DNA of 64,000 nt from Leptasterias polaris (GCA_037783415.1 JAZGTN010000047.1:3100001-3164000); one strand, 5' to 3'; positions 45,211 through 57,286 are shown, numbered from the stretch's first letter. Made by a program: numbers and translations. The notes: generated from the sequence alone by a model not told the origin.

Positions 45211-48200
45211 TGTGTAATTTTACTACACTATTTTAGTCATAGAAATAATATAAATGTTTAATATATTTATTGTCATTTAAAGTCCTATGTGAGCACTGGT
45301 AACATTGAGTCAATGCACATTCTAATTATTTCACTGTTTCGTCCAAAGTATGCCCTTGCGAGTCAAAGTCATTGGTTTTCTAGACTGGACCATTCAACAA
45401 ATCAAGATGGGGACCAGGTACCAGAGTTTATTTATTATTTGTTTATTGTTTATTATTATTTTTTGTAAAGGGCTGTTAACTATTTTCACTCATATACATC
45501 GTGCACAAAATTGTACAGACATGCAGATCTAACCCTCTGATAAAGTGGAGCAATCTGTTCTTATAGCAGGCTTCCAGATGACTTTCCCACAGCTTGAATT
45601 AGGTTCAAATGTTTTAAATTCCCCCCCCCTGTTCTTATAGCAGGCTTCCAGATGACTTTCCCACAGCTTGAATTAGGTTCAAATGTTTTAAATTCCCCCC
45701 CCCCCCCCCCCCCCCCCCCCCCCGCCACACACACACTCCCACCTGAGCTGCCAATACAAATGTTTGGCTTACTGGGGAGCCAGTAATAATACAAAATATC
45801 AATAATTTGTTTGATTTATATTGCACCTATTCCATACAATGAACAGAAGCCCATACAAATTATTGAATAGTTAAATAAAACAACAGCAACAAGAAAAATA
45901 TCATTACTAAAAAGCTAAAAACAGGAAATTCACATCATTGGTTAAAAGAAACTAGCGGTTGTGTAATTCCTGGGTTACTCGCACACTTAAGGATGTTTAA
46001 TAACAAATGTTGGGTGAGTTTCAAAAATGTGTTTTTAGCTTAACCTATATTCAATAATTATAACCTATGTTCATTTACGTGTAAGTTTGATTAGACTTAA
46101 AAAAAGTGCATTGCGGTGGCACAAATGTTTATATTAGAAAAGGCTTTTTTAAATGTTACGTTTGAGAAAAACAGGGGCGTTTTCTTGACGTTTCGACAAG
46201 TAGGTTGTGGTTGTCTTCTGTTCAATTGTTCAATTATGATGAACACGGTTTTGTGTAATTTTACTACACTTTTTTAATCGTAGAAAAAATGTCAATGTTT
46301 AATATATTTATTGTCATTTAAAGTCCTAAGTGAGCACTGGTAACATTGAGTCAATGCACATTCAAATTGTTTCACTGTTTCGTCCAAAGTATGCTCCTGG
46401 GATGGGGAGTCAAAGTCCTCGATTTTCTAGACTGGACCATTCCTCAAATCAAGAGGGAATCAGGTTTCAGTTTTTTTTTAGTTTTTCTGTTAGGGGCTGT
46501 AAACTGTTTTACAGATATGCAGATCTAACCCTCTGAGCAAAGTGGAGCAATCTGTTCTTTGTGATGCAGGCTTTCAGATTACTTGCTCACAGCTTGAATT
46601 AGGCTCTCAGGTTTCCAACAACCCTCCCCCCGTCAAACTTCTTTTGGCTTACTGGGGAGCCAGTAATAATAAATAAATAATTAATGTTTAATGTATGTAT
46701 TGTAATTTAAAGTCCTTAAGTGAGCACTGGTAACATTGAGTCAAAGCACATTCAAATTATTTCACTGTTTCGTCCAAAGTATATGCCTTGGGATGGGGAG
46801 TCAAAGTCCTCGATTTTCTAGACTGGACCATTCCTCAAATCAAGAGGGGAATCAGCTGTAAACTATTTTACAGACATGCAGATCTAACCCTCTGACAAAG
46901 TGGAGCAATCTTTTCTTATAGCAGGCTTCCATATGACTTTCCCACAGCTTGAATTAGGTTCAAATGTTTTAAATTCCCCCCCCCCCCCCCGACACACACA
47001 CACTCCCCCCCTGAGCTGCCAATACAAATATTTTGGCTTACTGGGGAGCCAGTAATAATACAAAATATCAATAATTTGTTTGATTTATATTGCACCTATT
47101 CCATACAATGAACAGAAGCCCATACAAATTATGTAATAGTTAAATAAAACAACAGCAACAAGAAACATATCATTACTAAAAAGCTAAAAACAGGAAATTC
47201 ACATCATTGGTTAAAATAAACTAGCGGTTGTGTAATTCCTGGGGTTACTCGCACACTTAAGGATGTTTAAGAGCAAATGTGGGGTGAGTTTCAAAAGTGT
47301 GTTTTTAGCTTAACCTATATTCAATAATTATAACCTATGTTCAATTACGTGTAAGTTTGATTAGACTTAAAAAGGGTGCAATGTGGTGGTACCAATGTTT
47401 ATATTAGATTTTTTTATTTTTTATGTTACGTTTGAGAAAAGCCGGGTTGTTTTCTTGACGTTTCGACAAGTGGGTTGTGGTTGTCTTCTGTTCAATTGTT
47501 CAATTATGATGAACACGGTTTTGTGTAATTTTACTACACTATTTTAATTGTATAAATAATATAAATGTTTAATATATTTATTGTCATTTAAAGTCTTAAG
47601 TGAACAGTGGTAACATTGAGTCAATGCACATCCAAATTATTTCACTGTTTCGTCCAAAGTATGCTCTGGAATGAAAAATCAAAGTCATTGATTTTCTAGA
47701 CTGGACCATTCCTCAAATCAAGAGGGGGATCAGGTCTCAGAGGTTTTGTTGTATAGTATTTATTTAGGGGCAGTAAACTATATTCAATCGTATACTTCGT
47801 GCACAAAATTGTACATACATGCAGATCTAACCCTCTGATAAAGTGGAGCAATCTGTTCTTTTGTAGAGCAGGCTTTCAGATGACTTGCCCACAGCTTGAA
47901 TTAGGCTCTGAGGTTTCCAACAACCCTCCCCCCGTCAAACTTCTTTTGGCTTACTGGGGAGCCAGTAATAATAAATAAATACATTTTTATTGACTTATAT
48001 TGCGCTCATTCCATAAATTGTATTACGAGCTCATAACAATCATGAAATAATTAAATAAAACAACAGCAACAAGTAAAGACAACAACTAGAAAATCACATT
48101 AAGAACACAAATAAATTTGTAAATATCTGGGGTTACTTGCGCATTTATAAGGATTTGAAATAACAATTATGGAGTGATTTTCAATAATTTGTTTTTAGCT

Positions 48201-48441
48201 TGATTTGTCCTATATTCAATAATTATAACCAATGTTCAATTACGTGTAAGTTTGATTAGACTTTTAAATGTGCAATGCGGTGGTTTATATTAGAAAAAAG
48301 GTTTGCGGTAGCACCAGGTCGTGAATCTATCTAGTAATTTTTTTAGAGGTTACGTTTGAGAAAAACGGGTTTATTTTCTGGACGTCTCGACAAGTGGGTT
48401 GTGGTCGTCTTCAGTGCAATTGTTCAATGATGAACACAGTT
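45211..48441 (+). repeat. Tandem array of a roughly 1-kb unit
   Basis: The landmark TGTGTAATTTTACTACACT occurs at 45211, 46252 and 47522. GCACTGGTAACATTGAGTC occurs at about 45292, 46335 and 46726, and in variant form at 47606. Each unit runs through GGACCATTC, GTGGAGCAATCT, a C-run of variable length, CTTACTGGGGAGCCAGTAAT, and ends with TTTCGACAAGT and GATGAACAC. The second unit contains an extra 390-bp partial head, so it is three full units plus one partial. No coding frame is conserved. Confidence 0.88.
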
Positions 48442-48584
48442 AATGGATTATTCAAATCCTTCGCAGCTGCTGCTCAGAGCGTTTGATATTGTTGAACAGA
48501 CAAAATAATGTAAAACCCGAGATGAAACTCCGGTAAATTCCGGTTCAGCAAAAAGAAGAAAACAAAATGGGCAGAGAGTACTTA

Positions 48585-48790
48585 TTGTTTGTATTATTTA
48601 TTTTATTAAAACATATTTATACAGGATACAAAAATCAGCTGAGAGGCTGTTTTACATTATGGTCCTGTAAACAATAAGCAAGCAACAAACTAGCACAAAT
48701 TACAAACAATGGAAAACACCTAGCAAGTGGAATATGGAAAGGAACAAATACACAATACACAAAGTTGATACAAAAAAGTAAGAGTAAGCA
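48585..48790 (-). mobile_element. Possible retroelement tail, minus strand
   Basis: TTATTTATTTTATTAAAAC followed by AC-rich sequence, like other T-rich starts in the window. No coding part seen. Confidence 0.3.
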
Positions 48791-48839
48791 AACGAGACTT
48801 TTTACCCGGTATTATAAATTTGTACTAATTGTTTTTAAA

Positions 48840-49265
48840 TAAATGGGTCAAACTTACGTAGAATCAGAGTTTAAATCTCTTTTCTACTGGTTTCCGGGTC
48901 AACTCAGAAATGGGTCACATTGTTATGTCAACTTCATTATTAAGTCAGTCTGAATATTGGCAGTCCTAGAGCTCCGTAGTAACACCCGTACCAGCCATTC
49001 TACAAAAGGATGCCCGAAAAAAAATAGACCGTGCAAGTCTCAAGCATATTCGAACATTGGGACCAAAATGGAACATTGGGACCAACATGGAACATTGGGA
49101 CCAAAATGGAACATTGGGACCAAAGTGTCCCAGTGTTCGAATACGCTTGAGACTTGTAGGAAAGGGATTTAAACTCTGATAATGCGTAAGTTTGACCCAT
49201 TGATTGGTTACTTTGACACAGAAAAGGGTCAGGCCTCCCATGACCTGGACACGGAAGTTGTTTAG
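48840..49265. mobile_element. TGACCC-type MITE with a nested hairpin
   Basis: AAATGGGTCAAACTTACGTA and AATCAGAGTTTAAATC on the left are mirrored as GATTTAAACTCTGATAATG and CGTAAGTTTGACCCATT at 49165-49202. A hairpin element at 49023-49160 sits between the arms. Confidence 0.65.
49023..49160. mobile_element. Mini fold-back with 19-bp repeats, family-D-like ends
   Basis: CAAGTCTCAAGCATATTCGA (49034) and its inverse TCGAATACGCTTGAGACTTG (49137-49156) enclose four units of AACATTGGGACCAAAATGG. ATAGACCGTGCAAGTCTC at the left matches the family D terminus. Confidence 0.85.
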
Positions 49266-49296
49266 AACGTAAACTAGCAATCATTACGTCGACTTG

Positions 49297-49437
49297 TTTA
49301 GGCCGTGTCTGATTGGCGGATTCCGCTACGGCTGGATCGAAGCGTCATCATGCGTTAGTGGACGTTTTTGCAACACCCATAGCAACGATCGCAACCGCTG
49401 CAGCCGTAGCCGTAGCCGCCAATTCAGACACGGCCTT
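49297..49437. mobile_element. MITE family E
   Basis: A 140-bp element with ends GGCCGTGTCTGATTGGCGG and CCGCCAATTCAGACACGGCC. TTA/TAA adjoins both ends. Another copy or fragments lie at 5165-5335. Confidence 0.8.
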
Positions 49438-49756
49438 AATGCCAGTATGACGTCATTGCGAAATATGACGGCAAGTCGACTTACGCCACGAAATAACGCT
49501 GTTTGATGACATCTCGTTATCACGATTAATTAATGGCACTCATGTCAAACCGGGAGCTCCCTAACTTTCACGATTAAGATTTCTTTATTTGCACACAGAT
49601 TGTTTTGAATAATGTGGCACTTATATATTTGTGCTTTTTCGCAAATTGTAATAGATAGTTATTGCAAATTAACCGTCTACCTGAGTCTATTTTATTGGGT
49701 TTTTGTATTTGTTATTTTTATGATGCATCCATTTTGCTACATGTGGCTTTTCACTT

Positions 49757-50177
49757 TAAAGGTAAGGTTATAGATTGGTAAATACGCGACAAATTACTGA
49801 ACATAAAAACTTATAGGTGAGCAGCACTGCAGCTGTTGATAGGATAGACTATTTGAAGAAAGGATTCCATTTGAAGTAACATGGTTTGGATAAATATTAC
49901 TCGACCAAAAATATTTGAATCTAAGAAACGACTTATGCATGAATCGTTTCTCAGTTTTCTGTTGGTTGGTGTCCGTTCGCGAATGCAGCGGCCAGAGAAG
50001 CGGCTGGTACCCGCTGTCACCTCGGTAAATGCGGATGGATTCGACTTATACTTGTGAAAATATCGTGCAGATTTTTGCTGTTTTCTCAGCAAGTAGTAAT
50101 TGTATTGAGCTGAACCTTTCGCATGTTACTTTAATTCATGCTGGGGAAAAACAAATCTATGACCTCACCTTTAAATT
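49757..50177 (+). mobile_element. MITE family B copy 2, next to the second signal-peptide exon
   Basis: It begins TTTAAAGGTAAGGTTATAG and ends CTATGACCTCACCTTTAAA. The interior matches 1370-1680. It ends about 190 bp before the start codon at 50371 and could affect that promoter. Confidence 0.8.
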
Positions 50178-50370
50178 AAACCCATTAAGTACTGGGAAAA
50201 GGCAGCGACGGTCGCTTATACAAAAGGTACTCCGAAGCTTCGCGTCATCTTTACGTAAACACTCAGTTTCTATGGCAATGTGCTGTACCGTGCGCGCATT
50301 ATACCAAAGAGCGAATGCAGACAGTGTTTATTGCGTGTATGCCAGCATTTTCCTAGCGGTCTCTCTGAGA

Positions 50371-50485
50371 ATGGCAACGATTGAAAACCAGTGCGTTCGT
50401 CTTCTTTTGAGTGCAGGGAAGATTTTTGCGTTATTCTTGGTGTTTGAGTTGTACAACTTTCAACATGTGAAAGCCGAACTAACTG
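50371..50485 (+). CDS. Signal-peptide first exon of a probable paralogous lectin gene (partial)
   Basis: Thirty-eight codons plus one base. ATG has A at -3 and G at +4. The sequence MATIENQCVRLLLSAGKIFA is followed by LFLVFELYNFQHVKAELT; the donor ACTG|GTAAGT is in phase 1. The exon at 13776 ends in the same way (V-x-x-ELT, phase 1). The hydrophobic core is IFALFLVF with probable cleavage at VKA|ELT. The frame is open 5' of this ATG back to 50029, but that part overlaps a MITE, so the later start is preferred. No FTP exon follows before 64000, so the rest must lie outside or be lost. Confidence 0.65.
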
Positions 50486-51740
50486 GTAAGTCATCAAACA
50501 AAGTATATTATCAATGTTTAAAAGAAATATATATTCAAATTGAAAATTAACAAATACAAGCGATATTTGAGATAATCTCACGATGTTCGGGCTCAAGTGA
50601 AAAGCGACTTGTCCTTCAATAATGTCAAAACTTTAGTGGTCATCTGTGAGAATGTAACAATGAAAACTAATTGTTGACAAACTCCTTTATATCGTTTTGA
50701 GAGAGAAAAAATGATAACATGTATTAGTAAGCTAGTGGTGGCAAGTTTTTGAGGTGGCCATTCCTGTCTAAATGCGAGTCAATCAAATGAGTTGGTTTCC
50801 GTGGCGAAAATATTTTTATTTATGTTTTATTTTTTTTTGGCTTCATATATTGAGCTCTTCTGACTTAGAAGTTGGAACAGCTATTGCTATCGTTTAGATT
50901 TGTATTTGTTTTTCTTCTTACTAATCTCCTTTTGACAAAATCCCATGAGATTGTACACGCATTTTGTTCACACCTAAAATCGTGCTTAGCTTGTTACGAA
51001 AGAGTCAGATTCCAAATCATTATCAAAGCTTGGGACATGAAGTTTTAGTAAAACATAATAAGTTTAAGCTAATTAAATGTTAAAGTCATTGTTACTAAGT
51101 TGTAAACGAACGACGTATATGCGAATCCATTGTGAACGCACAAGCTGGTCGCAAATTGTCTTGCTGCCTGTGAAATACGCTTATGCTTAAGCAAATTGAT
51201 TTGTACATGTAAGCACGATCATTTTACTTACAATTAAGCCCGCGCTATGATACTAGCCCCAACTACATTAACCAACGTCTCGCTTTAGTCTATTATCAAG
51301 TCAATCACCCGATCACCACAATTAGCTGTTTTACACGGGTCAATTTAGTAATGAATTTAGAACTCCAACATTTCACTTGTCGGTATGAATGACCAAAATC
51401 GGTCATGTGCAATTCAGTATAGCCTCGTTATAGAGTATAAAAGAGACAATAGTTCTTAAGCAAGCGGACTAAAAAGTTAATATTAAGATATAAGTACAAT
51501 AGACCAGAAATAATTATATGTCAATTACAACTAAAACAATGTATTCAGTGTGTTTTGGAGGCGCGTTATTTTGGTCTGCTTATAACGTTCGAAAACTTTC
51601 AAACAGTTTTCCTATACATTAAAAAACAAATCCACCTTTTGGTGTTTATTTTCTTTGACACGGTCAAAATACTTTCGCTCACCAGTATTGAATCCACTTT
51701 GATATACCGTTCCTTTACGGAGACCCCAAAGGGACATGTT
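50486..51740. other. Probable intron 1 of the second lectin gene; nothing else seen
   Basis: Unique AT-rich DNA. CTTATGCTTAAGC-type words near 51180 recall the MITE at 62856. No FTP-like exon was found. Confidence 0.4.
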
Positions 51741-51928
51741 TGCGGCCCCTAGATGTAGCCCGAGCCCTAAATGTCGCCCGACCTAAAGGTAGCCCCAAAC
51801 TTGTACCTTAATGTCACACCGACCTAAATTAGCCCAAAACCTGTACCTAAATGTCGCCTCGATCTAAATGTAGCCCCAATAATGTCGCCTTGACCTAGAT
51901 GGAGCCCCAAACCTGTGCGGCCTCTATA
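51741..51928 (+). repeat. 42-bp minisatellite, array 1
   Basis: The unit alternates CCTAAATGTCGCCCCGA and CCTAAATGTAGCCCCAAAC with CTGTA. About four and a half units. It ends at GTGCGGCCTCTATA, where two MITEs interrupt it. Confidence 0.9.
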
Positions 51929-52259
51929 GACGATGTGACCTGTGACATCACATGTTTACAAAAGAGCCACAGAGCCGGGACTTCCTGCAGGCACATTTGT
52001 ACACAGCTCAATGGAAGAAAACAACAAATCTTATGTTTTATGGAGATTGCACTGTCTGATTTTTCTCAACTTTTGATATGAAGAAAGGGGGGACATCACA
52101 AAAGCTGTACAGCTGTTGCTTTTGTAAATGTTGAATTTATGTGAAAATTATGACACAAAATGTAATTTTTCCCATATAGCCTGTGTAGTATCTTGCCCGG
52201 CAGGAAACGCTTAAGAATGTGCAAGGTCACCACTCTGTAAACAAAGGTAACATGGTCTA
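51929..52259. mobile_element. MITE family N copy 2
   Basis: Flanked by TA on both sides and colinear with 40276-40584. It splits the minisatellite. Confidence 0.75.
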
Positions 52260-52261
52260 TA

Positions 52262-52791
52262 TCGTCACCGTTTTCACGAAGAGCCACGTATCTTTATTTG
52301 ACAAATTATTGATTATTTCAGCAGGGGCCTTTATCTCAATAAAAACATTTTGCGTTTTCACGAAGAGCCATCGGCCCTGAAAATATATTGTAATACGTTG
52401 TAACAGAAGAGCGTAAATGTAGCAAAAGTAATTTTGTCAGGTTTCACGAAGAGCCACCTATCTTTGCGCGCGCGTGATCACGTGAGACGCGCGCCCCTTT
52501 CCTATGTTTAATACGTTATCCAGTTGGGTGTTTAAGTAGGTCATCTCACTTTTTAGGTTTCACGAAGAGCCACGTATCTTTGACTAATTACTATGGCAAT
52601 TAGCAATATATTTTACGAAATTAGTTAGTCAATGGAGAGGTTAAACTTATACAGAATCATATGAGAGGTTTATAACTGCAAACCATGGCTTTAGTATGGC
52701 ATATTTTACAGTTTTAAGCCAAGCATAGCGTAAAACGTTTATCTCAATCAAGCGTTTGGACATACGTGGCTCTTCATGAAAACGGTGACGA
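52262..52791. mobile_element. 530-bp MITE with TCGTCACCG ends
   Basis: TCGTCACCGTTTTCACGAAG and AGCCACGTAT on the left are mirrored at 52762-52791. TA flanks both ends. The motif TTTCACGAAGAGCCAC recurs four times in direct orientation inside (52266, 52357, 52440, 52556), another case of direct repeats inside inverted ends. Confidence 0.85.
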
Positions 52792-52990
52792 TATGTAGTC
52801 CGAGCCCTAAATGTCGCCCGCCCTATATGAAGCCCTAAACTTCTACCTAAATGTCGCCCCGACCTAAATGTAGCCCAAAACGTGTATCTAAATGTCGCCC
52901 CAGCCTAAATATAGCCCCGAACTTGTACCTAAATGTCGCCCCGACCTAAATGTAGCCCCAAACCTGTACCTAAATGTCGCCCCGGCTTTT
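52792..52990 (+). repeat. 42-bp minisatellite, array 2
   Basis: Continues array 1 after the double MITE insertion, with the same unit and orientation. Confidence 0.9.
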
Positions 52991-54402
52991 AAGTTGAGCG
53001 ATTGAAATGCCAACCCTGATTTCTTTTTAAATTGTTTTGATGTCCGGACCTATTGTTAGCGACTTAACTCAAAATAGAGTGCACATTTTAAATAAACACT
53101 TTTGTACAGATCAGGGGGTGACTCTTTGCGACAGGTTGATTTGAAAATAGAGAATGCCCTTTTCTGGAAAGCCGAAAAGTTTTCTCCATCAACCCACTGC
53201 AGAGATCATTGTAGATCACATTTATCCCCTTAGGGGCAGGACGTAGAAAATCACGGCCACAGTGAGTGCCAGAATAAGGGAAACAATATTACGCGAACAT
53301 TTATTTACTTTCGAATCCATGCTTGGTAGGTAAGTCGCCAAGACCGAGGAGATATTGATTCGGCAATACGTGATACGTGCTCGCGGTGTCTTGTTCTGGT
53401 TTGTTTAGATGGCTACGTTCTCAGTTGCCTCGAAAAAGAGTGCGGTGCCCATAGCAACCGTTATCACATTACACGGGTTTACACGCCTAGAAATGCGCAT
53501 GCGCGAATACGCGGTGTCTTCGAAGTTGCGATCAAAAGTTTCAAAATGGCAGCCAATTGTACAGCAGGAATAGGCAAATGCTGTTCAAAACCATTCAATT
53601 TTGCACTTGAGTTTCTAGGTAAAAGTTGTTGCAAAGTTATGATTAGTTTTGTTTCAACAGTAATTTTGTTCAGTTTTCTAACACTTTTCATGTAGGGCCT
53701 ACTGTTGTTAGGTACGGACAAAAAAGGCAAAATAGATATCATTATTTTCACAAGCTGCTGGTAGGCATAATTACCTCCCTCAAAAATTAAAATTTTAGAT
53801 TTGCTCATTGTCAGCTGTCAGGCAAATAAAACAGGTTACGGCTACCAATTATTTCTTAATATTATTTATGAGTATTTAAACAACATTTTTTTATATGTTT
53901 TATATATTGAACATGAACAATCAAGTACGACATTTCCATCAATGAGAACAATACCAGATTGTAATTGTATGGATTCATTTACGAAAGATAGGTTTATAGA
54001 GACCTGTTATACCCCCCCCCCCCCCCACACTTTCCGAGAGCTCTATCCGATGGAAAATGGGTGCACCATAATACTGATTTGACCACGTTTCAACACGTTT
54101 CTTTCGTATGATACAACAGTACCATATTAGGATAAATATCAAACGAAAGGCTATTGGAATACTGAAAGGCAAATTTGTACGGACATTGTTTCTGTATAAA
54201 CATTATTATTATTATTATTTTAGTTTCTGTAAATTATTATTCATTTAGACAAAATCATTTCAACTGTATTGAAGGATTTAAAAAATTGACAACATTTGGT
54301 GGTTTTCAAAACAAAATGACCATTAGGCCTTGTTACCTTCAGAGTGGCTGTGCAAAGAAGCAATAACAGTGCAAGACTCATCATTCTCCGCTTACTCTGC
54401 AA
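52991..54402. other. Intronic or intergenic, no gene seen
   Basis: AGTGCGGTGCCCATAGCAAC near 53440 recurs in variant form near 61040. A C-run lies at about 54012-54025 and an ATT run at about 54200. Frames of about 100 codons lack domains. Confidence 0.4.
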
Positions 54403-54583
54403 GTGCCGAATGCATGTGCTAGCTGTGTAAGCAAATAATGCCTAGTAACGTGTAGTACGCACGCGCACAAGAACAAATTCCCTGCTATCCCGTGAAATAC
54501 GCTTCACGTAAGCACATAATTCCCTGCTTCCGTAAGCGCCGATTCTTTGCTTACGGTAAGCAGAGCCATGAAATTAGGCCCTG
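54403..54583. repeat. GCTTACGTAAGC-type inverted repeat
   Basis: Several CGCTTACNNTAAGC words in inverted order, with GAAATTAGGCCC at the right. Resembles the ends of the MITE at 62856-63033. Confidence 0.5.
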
Positions 54584-55195
54584 TTTGATCCGGTGTCATG
54601 GCGAAGGGTGTTGGTATCAGATTATCATTAACCACATAACTTAACCACTACCTCAGCTCAGAATATCTCTTGGTCACCACTGGGAGACATTGACTTAAGT
54701 TTAACTATGAATAATTTAGTAGCGCCGCTATATTCTAGTTAGAGCTATACATTTTCACTCCAAGTAGGCCTACACAAAATTCATTGCTGGTGTCTCGCGT
54801 CTGTAACCAACCTATAATTAACTAAATTATTTATTTTCGGCAAAATGCTGCACTACAAAATGACAAAGGAAACCATGGAAACTTTACCAGGAAGGGAGAG
54901 TGGGTGGTATTGATCCATGTAATCTAACTTTCTTGGCGACAGCGTCAAGGTTTATTTTGATTATTCAACTTAACTACAGGTTGCAAACGTGGCATTTTTG
55001 CCAGCAGAAACAACTAATTATTTTTTTCAATCCAACAAAAGCATTGGGTTTCCTTTCGCATATATAACACAAATTATCAAGTTTGTGTCATCGTTGACAA
55101 ATCCTGACAGAACCAAAAACATACTATAACGATCGTTTTTAATGTTCAGCGTTTTGCTTACCTCTGAAGATCCATATTGCTACACAACACCATGT

Positions 55196-55335
55196 GTGCG
55201 GCCTCTATATGTAGCCCGAGCCCTAAATGACGCCCGACCAAATTGTAGCCCCAAACATGTACTTAAATGTCGCCCAAACCTAAATGTAGCCCCAATCCTG
55301 TACCTAAATGTCGCCCCGACCTAAATATTGTACCT
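55196..55335 (+). repeat. 42-bp minisatellite, array 3
   Basis: Same unit as the arrays at 51741 and 52792. It contains the uninterrupted junction GCGGCCTCTATATGTAGCCC at 55200-55219. Confidence 0.9.
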
Positions 55336-56453
55336 AAAGTTATAGTGTGATTTTAATTTTGTATTTTCTTTTAACGGGCTGTAAAAGCTTGCATTCTTAT
55401 AATTATTACTTCTGAGCCACAAACATGAAATTATTACTAAATAAAAGTCGTAGGAAGTCTGTGGATGTTCAGTCGAAGATTTACTTCAAACTTTTACTGA
55501 GGACAAGCCGTTCGCGTTGTTTCCATTGTTCGACACCGCTACCAACCCCCACCCCAACAAACACCTCGAACACTCCGGATGCTGCGGTCTCAGGACTCTT
55601 CCTGGTATATGTCAGACGGAGAAGGACTTCTGGTGTCAAATGTCATTCAACGGTAGTGTGCTCACTCACAAACTGCATTATTCGCCTCTCACGCCCCTTT
55701 TCCCTTCGTTTCTTCTACCTCCATGGTTTCTTTAAGATGATCTTCCCTTTTATAAAAAGCTTTCTTAGCTTAACATGAAACATAACTGGGAGGATCACCT
55801 TAATGCAAACACTTTCTCAAAAATCAAAATGCATTTCCTTTACAACTAGTTTTGCAGTCAAGTTTTGATTTACCCAACCTTCCATTAACCACCATCATCT
55901 CACTTCACAAGACTCTAAACCCCACTCTTACATCCAAGTTTCTGCCAAACCCGCCCACCATTCAATTTCTCTATAGCCTTTACCCAGACCTCCCAACTCT
56001 TCCCCTTTTCTCCCTCCCTTCATTCTAGAACCCCCCTCCTGTCCATCGACTCCGACTTTATCAATATCACGACCTGACTCTGCGAACTTATTCACCCAAC
56101 CCTCAGACATAAACCCCAAGCGGTGTCACAACACATGTGCATGCGCGTGACATAATGTTGTTGGATGGTTCGACAGAAGCATGGTACTTAAACGAGTGCA
56201 AACCACAATATGTTCGTTGTAACTTTATCGTCCTTAGGGACCATGGATAAATTAAGATCGCGGTCGCCCGGTTACCGACGCGTTCCAGAACGCGGTCGCT
56301 CCAAAATTGTCACGACGGCGTGACACGATGGGATTTGCGCTCCAGTGATTTTTAGATTCCCTCATTATCGAAATCTTTTGTTGGTGCCTTTTGTTGGTCA
56401 GATTACTCGGACAAGGCAGCGCGAAAGTAGCGCACAAAGGAGTGAAGGATCGC
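55336..56453. other. No gene supported; long pyrimidine-rich tract
   Basis: Two overlapping frames (55425-55778 and 55517-55735) show no domain or matching splice sites. Positions 55880-56110 are strongly C/T-biased on the plus strand. Confidence 0.4.
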
Positions 56454-57286
56454 ACCGCGTACACACTTGATCCTGCTAGGAGGATCAAAGGAGGATCAGA
56501 TCCCGAAAGCGAGATCAAGCATTTTTGTGCCGCGTTCACACTTGAGTGTGATCGCGCATTGATCTCGCATCGTTAAACGGAAGTTCAGTCCAGCTGACGG
56601 CAAAGGTTACTGTGCGAGGTCATTGATTGTGCGCGCGCATGTTGTTTTGTTCGTTGTGTCGCGCCATTTTTTTATTTGGTGTACATGTGTAACTAAACGA
56701 TACGGCGACACACGTACGTTGCAGTTTCCGTTATCTATGTGAACAAGCATTATTCTCCTTCTTCTCGAGGTATTTTTTTCTTGATTTACGATGGAAGATG
56801 TCTTCAATTTCTTAGCAGTTATTCTGCCATTAGTTTTGGCCCAACTACATCGTCGACCAGTGTCATGCGGTTATGGGGCCGGGGACCAGTTCACGATAGA
56901 GTGCACATGCACACACAATGTATATTGTACAATAAATCCCCCATGTACATGACACAGCGTTGGCCGGCCACGGACGATGACGACAGGTAGGCAAAGCGTT
57001 GTTTACAATTTCTTGTTTCGCGTTTTTTTTTGTAATGACCTGACACACCGGATGTGAGCAGCTTAAATTGCAGGATCTGATCTCGATCTGCGTTCACACT
57101 TGTTTTTTGATCGCCTTTTTTTGCGGGATCTGATCCTCCTTTGATCTCGCAATAAAGGGAGATCAAAAAGGAGGATCTGATCCTGATCCTGATCGCGTTC
57201 ACACTAGCCGGTGATCTCCCTTTGATCGCCCTTTCTAGATCAGATCCTCCTTTGATCCTCCTAGCAGGATCAAGTGTGAACGCGGT
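56454..57286. mobile_element. 830-bp TIR element with GATCCTCC-rich arms
   Basis: ACCGCGTACACACTTGATCC with TGCTAGGAGGATCAAAGG on the left is mirrored by CCTTTGATCCTCCTAGCA and GGATCAAGTGTGAACGCGGT on the right; arms about 46 bp, one mismatch. GTTCACACTTG-containing words recur inside at about 56535, 57090 and 57195, as if shorter ends were nested. No transposase frame. Confidence 0.85.

Noticed and set aside
50029..50550. A 173-codon single-exon gene
   Set aside because: Its first part is MITE sequence (family B). Only the last portion, from 50371 to the GTAAGT at 50486, looks like a real signal-peptide exon.
55425..55778. Possible further exon of the second lectin gene
   Set aside because: No FTP motifs (no W-W-R-x-D-L or V-D-G-N), no phase-1 splice borders around an open block.
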